A DNA stretch of 64,000 bases, from positions 266,471,114 through 266,535,113 of the forward strand of contig OY856188.1 of the NCBI GenBank assembly GCA_963693315.1, written 5' to 3'. The notes beneath the pieces were generated by a model. That model saw only the letters and a program-made list of their open reading frames with translations. It searched no databases and had not been told where the DNA came from. This document shows positions 43,647-52,894 of the stretch, one piece after another. Position numbers and translations under genes: made by a program. Position 1 is the stretch's first letter; every line of letters begins with the position of its first letter. Origin of the DNA: Diogma glabrata. Taxonomy: Eukaryota > Arthropoda > Insecta > Diptera > Cylindrotomidae.

Positions 43647-45319
43647 TCGATAATTTTAAAGATTTATTTTCCAATGAATTGGGTTGTTATAAATTTCAAA
43701 AAATCAAATTAGAGGTAGAAGATGACACAAAACCCATATTTATGAAGCCAAGGCCTGTTCCACACGCATTTAAAGAACAAATGGAAGAAGCATTGATTAA
43801 TTTGGAAAAAGATGGTATCATTTCACCAATTCAAAGCAGTGAATGGGGGACGCCACTTGCACCTGTTCTTAAAAAAGATAACAGTTTGCGTATATGTGCA
43901 GATTATCGGGTAACCGTAAATCAACATCTTAAAAACGTAAATTATCCATTACCCATAATTGATAATCTTTTCGCCGCACTTGAAAGAGGTCAGCATTTTT
44001 CAAAATTGGATTTGAGTTCTGTTTATAATCAGTTAGAGCTGGATCAAGATACCAGCAAAATGTTAGCATGGAGTACAACCAAAGGGGTTTTTGCTTTAAA
44101 TAGATTGCCGTTCGAAACAAAACCAGCTTGCGCGATTTTTCAACATATTATTGAAAAAACTTTACAAGGTGTTAACAACACAACTGTTTTGTTAGACGAT
44201 ATTCTCGTTACCGGAAAAACTAGTAAAGAACATCTAGATAATTTAAAACAAGTTTTTATCAAATTACGCGAAGCTGGATTCAAGTTAAAGCGTGAAAAAT
44301 GTTCATTTTTCCAACCAGAAATTAAATATTTAGGACATATAATTGATTCACGTGGTCTTCATAAAAACGAAGAAAAAGTCCAAGCAATTGTCGATGCTGC
44401 AATACCAACTGATATAACTCAAGTACAAGCTGTTTTGGGAATGATTAATTATTATGGGAAGTTTGTCCCAAATTTATCAAACATTTTGATTCCGCTATAT
44501 AAATTATTAAAAAAAGACGCTAAATTTATTTGGAGCAAAGAATGTCAAGATTCATTTGATGAAATTAAAAAAGTGATGACGTCAGAAACATTTTTGGTTC
44601 ATTATAATCCGACATTACCGGTTAAATTAGTAACCGATGCATCTTTTTACGGCATAGGCGCTGTTTTATTACGCACGTTTGAAAACGGCGATGAAAAGCC
44701 TATAGCGTTCGCTTCAAGAACTCTTAGCAAGGCAGAAATAAATTATTCAATGTCTCATAAAGAGGCATTGGCCATATTTTTCGGAGTTAAAAAGTTTTCA
44801 AACTATTTGATTGGTCGTCATTTTAAATTATATACCGATCATAAACCTTTGGTTGCAATTTTTGGATCGAAAAAAGGTATTCCCGAAATGGCTGCTGGAA
44901 GATTGCAGCGTTGGTCAGTATACTTATCTTCATTTGATTTTTCAATTGAGTACATTAAAGGAAAGGCCAATGTAAGTGCTGATTGTCTTTCACGATTGCC
45001 AATATCAATGAGTTCTACATCGGATGAAGAAAATATTGAAGATGATTTTTCGTATATAAATTTTGTCAGTCAGAAGTTAGATTTAATTGATGTAAATAAA
45101 ATTTGGAATGAATCTAAAAATGATCAAGTATTAAGTAAGGTAATTCAATTTTTAAGATTCGGTTGGCCTATCAAAAATAAAGATGAAGCTATCAAACCAT
45201 ATTTCGTGCGTTCTAATGAATTGCATTTGGAGCAAAACATCATCATGTGGGGTCACAGAATTAGGTACAATCCTCCTAGTTTATCCCCCCAAATAGATTT
45301 GCGTTTTTTTTTCAGATAA
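43637..45319 (+). CDS. Gypsy A reverse transcriptase-RNase H
   Basis: RT begins LVDNFKDLFSNELGCY. Motifs are LRICADYRVTVNQHL, FSKLDLSSVYNQLELD and TTVLLDDILVTG (the usual Y/F-x-D-D reads LLDD near 44190). RNase H has LVTDASFYGIGAVLL and LYTDHKPL. The usual GLKTAPAIFQ segment is FETKPACAIFQ, suggesting further change. The frame ends shortly after WGHRI in non-homologous T-rich sequence (45263-45685). LTR-element polymerase, probably inactive. Confidence 0.9.
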   Translation, partial: TKLVDNFKDLFSNELGCYKFQKIKLEVEDDTKPIFMKPRPVPHAFKEQMEEALINLEKDGIISPIQSSEWGTPLAPVLKKDNSLRICADYRVTVNQHLKNVNYPLPIIDNLFAALERGQHFSKLDLSSVYNQLELDQDTSKMLAWSTTKGVFALNRLPFETKPACAIFQHIIEKTLQGVNNTTVLLDDILVTGKTSKEHLDNLKQVFIKLREAGFKLKREKCSFFQPEIKYLGHIIDSRGLHKNEEKVQAIVDAAIPTDITQVQAVLGMINYYGKFVPNLSNILIPLYKLLKKDAKFIWSKECQDSFDEIKKVMTSETFLVHYNPTLPVKLVTDASFYGIGAVLLRTFENGDEKPIAFASRTLSKAEINYSMSHKEALAIFFGVKKFSNYLIGRHFKLYTDHKPLVAIFGSKKGIPEMAAGRLQRWSVYLSSFDFSIEYIKGKANVSADCLSRLPISMSSTSDEENIEDDFSYINFVSQKLDLIDVNKIWNESKNDQVLSKVIQFLRFGWPIKNKDEAIKPYFVRSNELHLEQNIIMWGHRIRYNPPSLSPQIDLRFFFR

Positions 45320-45688
45320 ATAGAAAGATTATGTCCTCTGCATCCTAATTATGAAAAAAAAAAATTTGCGGAAATGAGGGGGTCAAAAGTTATGAAGGAT
45401 CAAACTTTCAATTTTACCTTGGTCCCCCTTTTGGTTTTTTTTTTAGTTTTTTTTTAGTTTTTTTTTTATTTTTTTTTTTATTTTTATTTATTAAAAGTTA
45501 TAAAGGATCAAACTTTAAATTTTACCTTGGTCCCCCCTTTGGTTTTTTAGACTTTGAATTCAATTTTTAAATTTTTTTTTGACTCAATTCTGCGATCTTG
45601 CACAATTTCGATCAGAGATAGCACCGACCCCCCCATGAAATCGCTGGCGCGAAGGTACTTTTGGTAGCCCGGCTTGGATAAGTAAATT
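45263..45688. repeat. T-rich insertion with direct repeat inside Gypsy A
   Basis: It replaces the integrase zinc-finger coding region. It contains a duplicated block (GGATCAAACTTTCAATTTTACC and GGATCAAACTTTAAATTTTACC, each followed by TTGGTCCCCC and a T-run) at 45399 and 45505. Origin unknown. Confidence 0.6.
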
Positions 45689-45694
45689 GAAGAA

Positions 45695-46738
45695 ATGTCT
45701 AAATCTTGTCAGATATGTTTAAAGTTTAAACCGGAAGAGCAAAAAACACCGTTAACACCTTGGATTCCGTCAACTCAACCATTCCAACGAGTTCATATTG
45801 ATTTTTGTGGACCAGTTAGAGGTAAAATGTTTTTAATTATTCACGATTCGTATTCAAAATGTGTCGAAAGCTACGTGATGAAAAATGGTACTTCGGAAGA
45901 AACCATTGAAAAATTGCGAGAATGTTTCTCAAGATATGGATTGCCAAATGTTTTAGTGTCTGACAATGGTGGACAACTAGTTTCAGATGAATTTAATCAA
46001 TATTGTAAGAGAAATGGAATCGTTCATATGTTAATTGCACCATATTCACCTGCATCCAACGGAGCTGCTGAAAATTCAGTAAAAACTTTTAAATACGGCA
46101 TGCAAAAAATTCTTGAAGATAAAAACAATGCAGGAATTTGTCTTGAGACTTTGATGAATCGGCATCTTTATTATTATCGCAGAACTGCTCACTGTACTAC
46201 TCAAGAAACTCCATTTAAGTTATTATTTAATAGAGAAAGTATAATGAGATTAAATAAAATATTTCCCAAATCTACGAATAAAGAAAAGCAAATTGAAAAT
46301 TTTAATAAGAATACTAAAGAAAAATATTTTGAAATAAATGAAAAGGTTATGGTTCGTGATTATCGTAATAAAATTAAAAAGTCATGGATTCCTGGTATTA
46401 TTAAAAAGAAAATTGGTAAAGCAATGTTTCAAGTTTTTGTTGATAATAAATTTTATTGGAGACGACATCGTAACCAGCTGATGAAAATGGGAGCTGATAT
46501 AAAATATTCCATGAATAGTAACGATGAAAATACTCAACCATCATCAAATGAAGCTTTTATAAATGATGATATTGTTCAAATTGATCAACCAATAGCGGTA
46601 GATAATACAAATTCTGAAAATTTTATTGTACCGTCTGAAGAGGGGGAAGTTGTCGATAGTTCAATTTCAACTACACCAAACATTATTCTCCGACGATCTA
46701 CTAGAGTTCGACATAAACCAAGAAGATTAAATTTATAA
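45695..46738 (+). CDS. Gypsy A integrase (core and C-terminus)
   Basis: It begins at the last cysteines of the zinc finger (SCQICLKFKPEE). The catalytic triad is visible: HIDFCGPVRG, VSDNGGQLVS and SNGAAENSVK. A C-terminal domain (KVMVRDYRNK..WIPGIIKKKIG) and a basic tail follow. The zinc-finger half is missing upstream. The 3' LTR starts about 130 bp after the stop, after a GGGGGAA purine tract. Confidence 0.9.
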   Translation: MSKSCQICLKFKPEEQKTPLTPWIPSTQPFQRVHIDFCGPVRGKMFLIIHDSYSKCVESYVMKNGTSEETIEKLRECFSRYGLPNVLVSDNGGQLVSDEFNQYCKRNGIVHMLIAPYSPASNGAAENSVKTFKYGMQKILEDKNNAGICLETLMNRHLYYYRRTAHCTTQETPFKLLFNRESIMRLNKIFPKSTNKEKQIENFNKNTKEKYFEINEKVMVRDYRNKIKKSWIPGIIKKKIGKAMFQVFVDNKFYWRRHRNQLMKMGADIKYSMNSNDENTQPSSNEAFINDDIVQIDQPIAVDNTNSENFIVPSEEGEVVDSSISTTPNIILRRSTRVRHKPRRLNL

Positions 46739-47066
46739 ATTATTTTAAGGTAAAAATGAAATTAATGAGAACTTGTTATTGTATTGCATATTTAATTTTG
46801 TTTCTAGTAATGAATTAATTTTTAAGCAATGTATGTAGCTTCATATTAAAATCACAATTTAAATTAAAATTACAGGGGGAATATTGTAATGTAGTAACAT
46901 TTTGTTTTTTATGTATAAACTAAAGTTGTTAATTTATATGCTATAAACAAATAAACACCCTGTTTCGTTTTGGTATTAAAGTAAAATACACGCCATTTTA
47001 TTCTTTATAACTTTTTCCTATTTAATGAAGTAATTAATTATCTTGCGTGCTTATACGACACCAAAA

Positions 47067-47823
47067 CTACGATGTCAGTATCTTCCGCAACAATCGTCAC
47101 TATTTTACCAACATCCTTTGCGATGTCTATTGCAGTGGTGACTATCGTTTTGTCAGCGTCAGCGATACATTGAATAGAATTGATTCTTCCTTCAGTCAAT
47201 TTTGAGCGCAAAATTTTAATAAAATTATTTTTATTTTCAGAGCTCATTAGGAACTTTTCCTGCGCTATTTTTAAAGGCATAGTTTCATTGAAGTGTATTC
47301 GAGCTGAGGCTATAAGTGTTGCGCGTCGATTCCTCTCTGCTTATTTGGTCGTCACACTTTCGTACCCATCGAAAACTACAGTAACATTTCGGCTATAATT
47401 TTTTATAATATATTTTACATAATTTCCTAGTATTGTGGGAAAATCTTGGCCAAGTGTCCATTTAACTTTATGGAGCAAAAGCCTTCCATTTATCACGAAG
47501 TGTGTTCTAATTAGGTCCCGCAAGTTGATAGTAATCTTTCGGAAAAGTGAATACAAATCTGATTTTCTGTTTTTGAGCATTCCGAATGCATTGAAAAAAG
47601 CTTGAGGAAAAGGCGATAATTCCCACTTGAGATAATCCTGCATCTCTTCGTAGGTCTTTTTCATTACACATATTCTATGGAACAAAATACCAGGATCAAT
47701 CTCTACGGTTTTTTTACCAATGGTGACTTTCGAATTTGTATAGGAAACTGTTTTTACGAGCTTTGTCCTGGATAGTTTTAAATCCTTGAAATTCGTCCCG
47801 GAAATATCTTGCATTATTTGCAT
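47067..47823 (-). pseudogene. XPG/CXC transposon protein, N-terminal nuclease part
   Basis: The minus strand from ATG 47823 reads through KVKWTLGQDFPTILGNYV and VTVVFDGYESVTTK, then a TAA near 47339. The same frame continues to IQCIADADKTIVTTAIDIA and VAEDTDIVVL at the Gypsy junction. FDGY, ADAD and EDTD fit the acidic N- and I-region motifs of XPG/FEN1 nucleases (FDG..P; E-x-D; EDxD). I remember similar proteins from cnidarians and aphids, annotated only as uncharacterised or CXC-domain proteins. One stop codon is the only visible damage in this part. Confidence 0.65.
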
Positions 47824-48069
47824 GCCCTTTTCAAGTGCGTTATAACAATTTGATTCTTTGCTCGCGGATTGTGCGGATAAACTACTTTTATTATAAAACC
47901 ATCATAATAATATACGAGTATTTACAGGTCCTGTTGCGAACTTAGTGGGGGCCACGAAAAAAAAATTTAAAAGATATGATGCAAAAATTTTGTAAAACTT
48001 TTCAATAATAAAAGAAATAAAATAATCAAGTTTTAATTATGGAAATTTTTAGGATATGAGTTAAATATA

Positions 48070-48300
48070 CCCGCCCTGGGCCCCAGGTACTCCGAGCGTC
48101 GTCGCCGACATCATATTCGTGTTCAGCGACCCCGAAAACCCACGAGTAACGAGATTCGATCAATTCCAAGCTGTATTTATGGAAAGTTCCAGAAGATGAG
48201 GTGTATATAACCCGTCCTGCCCCCTAGGTACTCCGGAGGTCATTGCCGACATCATATTCGTGTTTAGCGCCCCAAAAAACCCCCGAATACCAAAAATGGG
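48070..48300. repeat. Direct repeat of about 75 bp inside the right transposon end
   Basis: CCGACATCATATTCGTGTTCAGCG (48106) and CCGACATCATATTCGTGTTTAGCG (48247), each preceded by GGTACTCCG and followed by a C-rich stretch. The first copy has no partner at the left end. Confidence 0.7.
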
Positions 48301-48513
48301 TCTATTTCTGTGATCATTGACCAAGTTATGAACCAGATCACTAAATGCACTTTTAAAAAATGCATTTTTCTTATGCACGAGTGCATATGCATTTGCCGAA
48401 AAGTGGCTATGTTCACAAACTTTCCTGACGGCTTTCTGAATCGAACGCAAAAAACTGCATCTCGATCCATCTTACTCTACCAATTTGCTTAGGTTTAGTG
48501 CTTTATTTCCTCG
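48223..48513 (-). repeat. Right terminal inverted repeat of the XPG/CXC transposon
   Basis: Reverse complement of 28772-29052 from CCTAGGTACTCCGGAGGTC to GTGCTTTATTTCCTCG. Confidence 0.75.
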
Positions 48514-48589
48514 TCTATTTAGAGAATTTCATTGGTTTAAATTAAAATAAAACTAAAGCAAAAAATTTACTTCGGTCTGAAAGACCTAT

Positions 48590-49266
48590 GCCCAAAATAC
48601 ATGTGCAGGAAGTCTGCACGCAGTGCTGCATGCATATCTGCATCTAAAATAGATGTGTAGAATTTTTATATATTTGACGTGCAGAATTTTCGTAACAATG
48701 ACAGTTCGTGTTATTACGTATTATGAAATAGTTATAAGTGAATGTTGTCGCAATTTAAAGAAAACTGTCTTTTTAATTAAAAGATAGAAGAAAATAATTG
48801 AATCGTTGCCTGTAAAATCATTTATGTCTAAATTAAAATTTAAGTTCAAATTACATATACCACTGTTTCCGATAATCCTTTCCCAAAAATTTATTTATTA
48901 ACAATATTTGTTTTAATTATATTATAATTTGGATTATTTAGAATATTTAAATTTTATAAACAAATAATCATTACAAAAATAATTTCATTTTCAAAAAAAT
49001 ATCATTCATTTTTATTTGAGTTAAAAAAAAATAATTCATTTTCAAACAAAATGTCAAAATCCTCCATTTTTATCTGAGTTTTCAAGTAGTTTTTGTTTTT
49101 TTTTATTGTGTTAGCACTGCCTCTGTGCAGCGAAATTAGAATTAGAGATATCTTGCAGAATATCTTGCAGAATTTTTCTGCATGCAGAATTTACATGCAA
49201 TTGCTCTCATATAACAACACATGCTCTAATTTCGCTGCATGCAGAATTCTGCAAATGTATTTGGAC
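48590..49266. mobile_element. MITE-like element with TGCAG-rich inverted ends
   Basis: The left end CCCAAAATACATGTGCAG and right end CTGCAAATGTATTTGGA are imperfect inverted repeats. Both flanks are rich in TCTGCA/GCATGCAG words that can fold. About 680 bp, no coding sequence. No target duplication seen. Confidence 0.45.
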
Positions 49267-49349
49267 CACTAAGAATTACATTCATGAGCTTTAAGTGAAA
49301 TTCTTACCCCCACTTTTTTTGACATTTCTTGACGTTTAGGACCTCCTGA

Positions 49350-49584
49350 TGTAATAAGTATGAACATCTTAAGGTTGTTAATAATGTGTCTTAGACTGAA
49401 ACATATTATGAATGTACTTTAGTCTTAAGATACTTGTCTGAACTCTGACTAAGTTCATACTAATAATATAATGTCAGAAGATTATAAGGTGTGGTATATA
49501 ATAACACGCAATAAGAATTAAATATTGTAAAAGAATACACAAATAAAACAATAGTTTTTGTAAACATTAAATAGTATTTTTACA
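49350..49584 (+). repeat. 5' LTR of Gypsy B
   Basis: TGTAATAAGTATGAAC to GTATTTTTACA; includes AATAAA near 49543. Confidence 0.9.
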
Positions 49585-49669
49585 TGGTGTCAGAAGTGTA
49601 AATGATAACCTTTATTATTTGACATATAATTGTTTGCACTAGAATTATAATATCATAATTATCGCTAAG

Positions 49670-52600
49670 ATGGATTTACGCTTGCCACAGCAATTGGATT
49701 GTTCCGACTTAGCTAAGGAGTGGCCAAAAAGGAAGCAAAACTTTTTGATTTATTTGCTAGCAAATAATAAAGTGAAAGAAACAGAACAAAATAAAATTGC
49801 TACATTGTTGTGGTTGATTGGTCAACGTGGCACGGAAATATTTAATACGCTATTTCCAAATGATGGCAGCGTTGAAAGTATGTTTGGTATGGACATTAAA
49901 ACTAATGAATTGGGTGATGATAATTTAACAATTGATCCAGCACAAATCCCTGAAAATACGGTAACTATTAGAACATTGGATGACGTCATCAAGGCATTTG
50001 ATGCATATTGTTTGCCGAGGAAAAATACGGCAATGGAAGCATTTAAATTTAACATGATTTCACAAAAAGAAAGACAAACATTTGCAGAATTTGAAACGGA
50101 ATTACGCACTCAATTACAACATTGCGAATTTGAGTGTTCAAGTTGTAAATCACCGTATGCTGAAAGAATGTTGCGGGATCGCATTATTATCGGTATCTCC
50201 GATAAAAAATTGCAGCTAAAATTATTAGATGGCAAAAATGAACCGTTGTCACAAATTATTGACATATGCAAAATATTTGAGGTCGCGTCAGCAAATAAAC
50301 AGTTGTTGGATCGGAAAAACAGTTCACAAGTGGAAGCTAAAAGTGTTGTCGAAGACAAGAGAAACGAAAATAAAATAAAAGAAGATGATGGAACAAGAAA
50401 TAGAGTTGCTGCTATAAAGCAAAATTGTTTTAATTGCGGACAAATTTATAATGGGAAACATCGTCGTTATTGCCCAGCGCTTAACGTAAAATGCAAAATG
50501 TGTGGTTTAATCGGGCATTTTGGAAAATTTTGTAGGAAGAATCAACCCAATGCAGCAAGACAACAACAAAATAAAGTCGTTCACAAAGTTGATTGGGGCA
50601 ATGAAGCAAATTATAATGGATGTAAATTTTATTTTGTTGGGCTAGAACAGGTTGTTAATGAAAGTAGTTTAAGTTCAATTAATTGTAATTTTATTTCAAA
50701 TAGGATGGAAGTAAGTCGAATAAGATGGAAGAAACGGTATATTATTAATGATTGGCTTATTGAGTTTGAAATTGACACTGGTTCGGATGCAAATTGTGTT
50801 CCGATAAATTTTATAAAACAAATAAATGTTCCAATTTCAAACAATATAAACATTGATGTAACGGACGAAAGCTCTAATAAAATTAGTATTCATGGCCAGG
50901 TTAAATTAACATGTTTTGATGTAGAAAAACAAACAAATTACACTGCTATATTTCTTGTTGTTGACAATTCATACGAACCAATACTGGGGCTTGAGTCAAG
51001 TGAAGCTTTTGGACTAATCAAAAGAATAAATCAAATTGACGTGAGATCCTCATGTACTGCAAATGAATTTGTTAATAATAATAAAGTCAATTTTGATGGA
51101 CTAGGGAAAATTCCTGGTAAATGCTCTATTACCCTAAAAGAGAACTCTATTCCATCATTGCATTATAAAAAACGTATTCCCTTAAGCATGCATGATAAGT
51201 TAAAAACTAAGCTTGATACATTGGTACATGAGGATATCATAAGTTTTGTGGACTATCCCACAGATTGGGTAAACAACATACAATTAGTTGAAAAACCAGA
51301 TGGTGATATCCGGATTTACTTGGATCCAAAACCGCTTAACAAATGTATTAGGCGTGAACACTTCTTAATTCCAACATTCGATGATATTATGAGTCGTTTG
51401 GTTGATAAGCATGTGTTCACCGTTCTTGATCTTTGCAATGGGTTTTGGCATTTGGAACTAGATCAGCAAAATTCTGATCTAACCACTTTTATGACCACGT
51501 TTGGTAGATATCGTTGGAATAGGGTTCCATTTGGATTGAATATATCACCTGAGTTGTTTCAAAGGCGAATGGTTAAACTTTTTGCTGACATTCCAGGGGT
51601 TGAAGTTTATTTTGATGACATCGCAATCACTGGGAGAACAGAAGAGGATCATGATAAAGCTTTATCATTGGTTTTGCAGCGTGCAAAAGAAAACAATGTT
51701 AAATTTAATAGTAAAAAAATTCAATATCGAACGAATTGCATTAAATTTATGGGTCATATTATTAATAATGGGACAGTTGTGCCTAGTAATAAGCACATCA
51801 ATGCTATAATTGAAATGCCAAAACCTGAGAATAAGAATGATGTATTACGATTGCTTGAAATATTCAAATTCCTTGCAAAATTCGTTCCAAACCTGTCACA
51901 AAGATCATCTGCCTTGCGAGAATTAACTAAAAGCAATGTTGAATGGCAATGGACAGACAACCATAATAAAGAGGTTGAAGATTTACTTAAATCAATCACT
52001 AGCTCACCTGTGCTTGCTATTTTTGACCCAAAACAACCAATAATCATTCAAACAGATAGTTCAAAAGATGGTTTGGGTAGCGTGTTGCTACAAAATAATA
52101 AACCAGTTGCCTATGCATCTAGAACACTTTCAAAGAGTGAAAAAAAATGGGCTCAAATAGAAAAAGAGCTGTTGGCAATTGTCTTCGCTTGTGAAAGTTT
52201 TCACTATTTCTTATACGGAAGGGAATTTGTTGTTCACTCTAATCACAAGCCTCTTGAAACATTGATGAAACGTGACATTGACAACGTAACGCCACGACTA
52301 CAACGTATGTTTTTACGATTACTTAAATATCCTAATATGTATATTATATATAAATCAGGCAAAGAAATGTTGGTTGCTGACTGTCTATCAAGAGCCCCAC
52401 TGACTGATTCAAATGATTATGATAATGAACTATCTACAGTGATACATTCACTGGTTCACCGAGCTTGCTTTTCAAAGGAAAACTATAATAAATATTTTGA
52501 AATTATGAGAGAAGATGAACGATTTTGTCGTATTATCAAATACGTAACAACTAGTTGGCCGTCATATCATCAACTTGATGAATTCAGTCAGTCATTTCAT

Positions 52601-52894
52601 AAATATAAAAGCGAATTACATTTTGAAAATGGATTGTTATTTAAGGATCATCGTTTAGTAGTTAAAACAAAGCTTCAAAATGAAATTAGCAAGTGGCTTC
52701 ATGCACCACATTTAGGCATTGAAAAAACGCTGACTCGTGCTAGAATTCATTTTTTCTGGCCAGGTATGACTAAGGATATAACAGAGTTAGTCAAGAACTG
52801 CTCAGTTTGTGAAAAGTTCACAAGAAATAATCAAAAGGAGCCACTATTACAAGAAAATAAACCGTTATATCCAATTTCAAAAGATTTCGGTTGA
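49670..52894 (+). CDS. Gypsy B gag-pol polyprotein
   Basis: 1074 codons from ATG 49670, without a gag/pol frameshift. Gag (MDLRLPQQLDCSDLAKEW) is followed by two zinc knuckles (CFNCGQIYNGKHRRYC and CKMCGLIGHFGKFC, near 50420-50535), retropepsin FEIDTGSDANCVP, RT with VFTVLDLCNGFWHLELD and VYFDDIAITG (FDD box near 51609), RNase H (IIQTDSSKDGLGSVLL) and the integrase HHCC finger (HAPHLGIEKTLTRA..CSVCEKF). It ends prematurely at 52894 through a frameshift near 52880. Everything before this looks intact. Confidence 0.93.
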   Translation: MDLRLPQQLDCSDLAKEWPKRKQNFLIYLLANNKVKETEQNKIATLLWLIGQRGTEIFNTLFPNDGSVESMFGMDIKTNELGDDNLTIDPAQIPENTVTIRTLDDVIKAFDAYCLPRKNTAMEAFKFNMISQKERQTFAEFETELRTQLQHCEFECSSCKSPYAERMLRDRIIIGISDKKLQLKLLDGKNEPLSQIIDICKIFEVASANKQLLDRKNSSQVEAKSVVEDKRNENKIKEDDGTRNRVAAIKQNCFNCGQIYNGKHRRYCPALNVKCKMCGLIGHFGKFCRKNQPNAARQQQNKVVHKVDWGNEANYNGCKFYFVGLEQVVNESSLSSINCNFISNRMEVSRIRWKKRYIINDWLIEFEIDTGSDANCVPINFIKQINVPISNNINIDVTDESSNKISIHGQVKLTCFDVEKQTNYTAIFLVVDNSYEPILGLESSEAFGLIKRINQIDVRSSCTANEFVNNNKVNFDGLGKIPGKCSITLKENSIPSLHYKKRIPLSMHDKLKTKLDTLVHEDIISFVDYPTDWVNNIQLVEKPDGDIRIYLDPKPLNKCIRREHFLIPTFDDIMSRLVDKHVFTVLDLCNGFWHLELDQQNSDLTTFMTTFGRYRWNRVPFGLNISPELFQRRMVKLFADIPGVEVYFDDIAITGRTEEDHDKALSLVLQRAKENNVKFNSKKIQYRTNCIKFMGHIINNGTVVPSNKHINAIIEMPKPENKNDVLRLLEIFKFLAKFVPNLSQRSSALRELTKSNVEWQWTDNHNKEVEDLLKSITSSPVLAIFDPKQPIIIQTDSSKDGLGSVLLQNNKPVAYASRTLSKSEKKWAQIEKELLAIVFACESFHYFLYGREFVVHSNHKPLETLMKRDIDNVTPRLQRMFLRLLKYPNMYIIYKSGKEMLVADCLSRAPLTDSNDYDNELSTVIHSLVHRACFSKENYNKYFEIMREDERFCRIIKYVTTSWPSYHQLDEFSQSFHKYKSELHFENGLLFKDHRLVVKTKLQNEISKWLHAPHLGIEKTLTRARIHFFWPGMTKDITELVKNCSVCEKFTRNNQKEPLLQENKPLYPISKDFG

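Larger units (their letters stand above)
42571..47066 (+). mobile_element. Ty3/Gypsy LTR retrotransposon A, TSD CTAC
   Basis: LTRs (42571 to about 42748, and 46868-47060) run TGTAATGTAG to TATACGACA. CTAC stands before the left LTR (42567-42570) and at 47067-47070, six bases (CCAAAA) after the right LTR's CA end. Removing everything to 47066 restores the disrupted gene's frame, so those six bases belong to the insertion. A TGGCGACGAG primer-binding site is near 42757. Protease is deleted and the integrase start is replaced by T-rich DNA. Confidence 0.88.
28772..48513 (-). mobile_element. DNA transposon encoding XPG-like nuclease/CXC protein (Academ-like?), split by three LTR elements
   Basis: Inverted repeats (28772-29052 and 48223-48513) enclose a minus-strand gene in four pieces: 47067-47823, 42547-42570, 37716-38097 and 29208-29644. 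Without the BEL, Copia and Gypsy insertions the unit would be about 2.7 kb. The coding product has XPG/FEN1-type acidic motifs and a C-terminal cysteine-rich CXC finger. Academ transposons are described as encoding an XPG nuclease and a Cys-rich zinc finger, and I use that name only as a comparison. No helicase is visible and no target-site duplication could be fixed, so a domesticated or non-autonomous relative is also possible. Confidence 0.5.
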
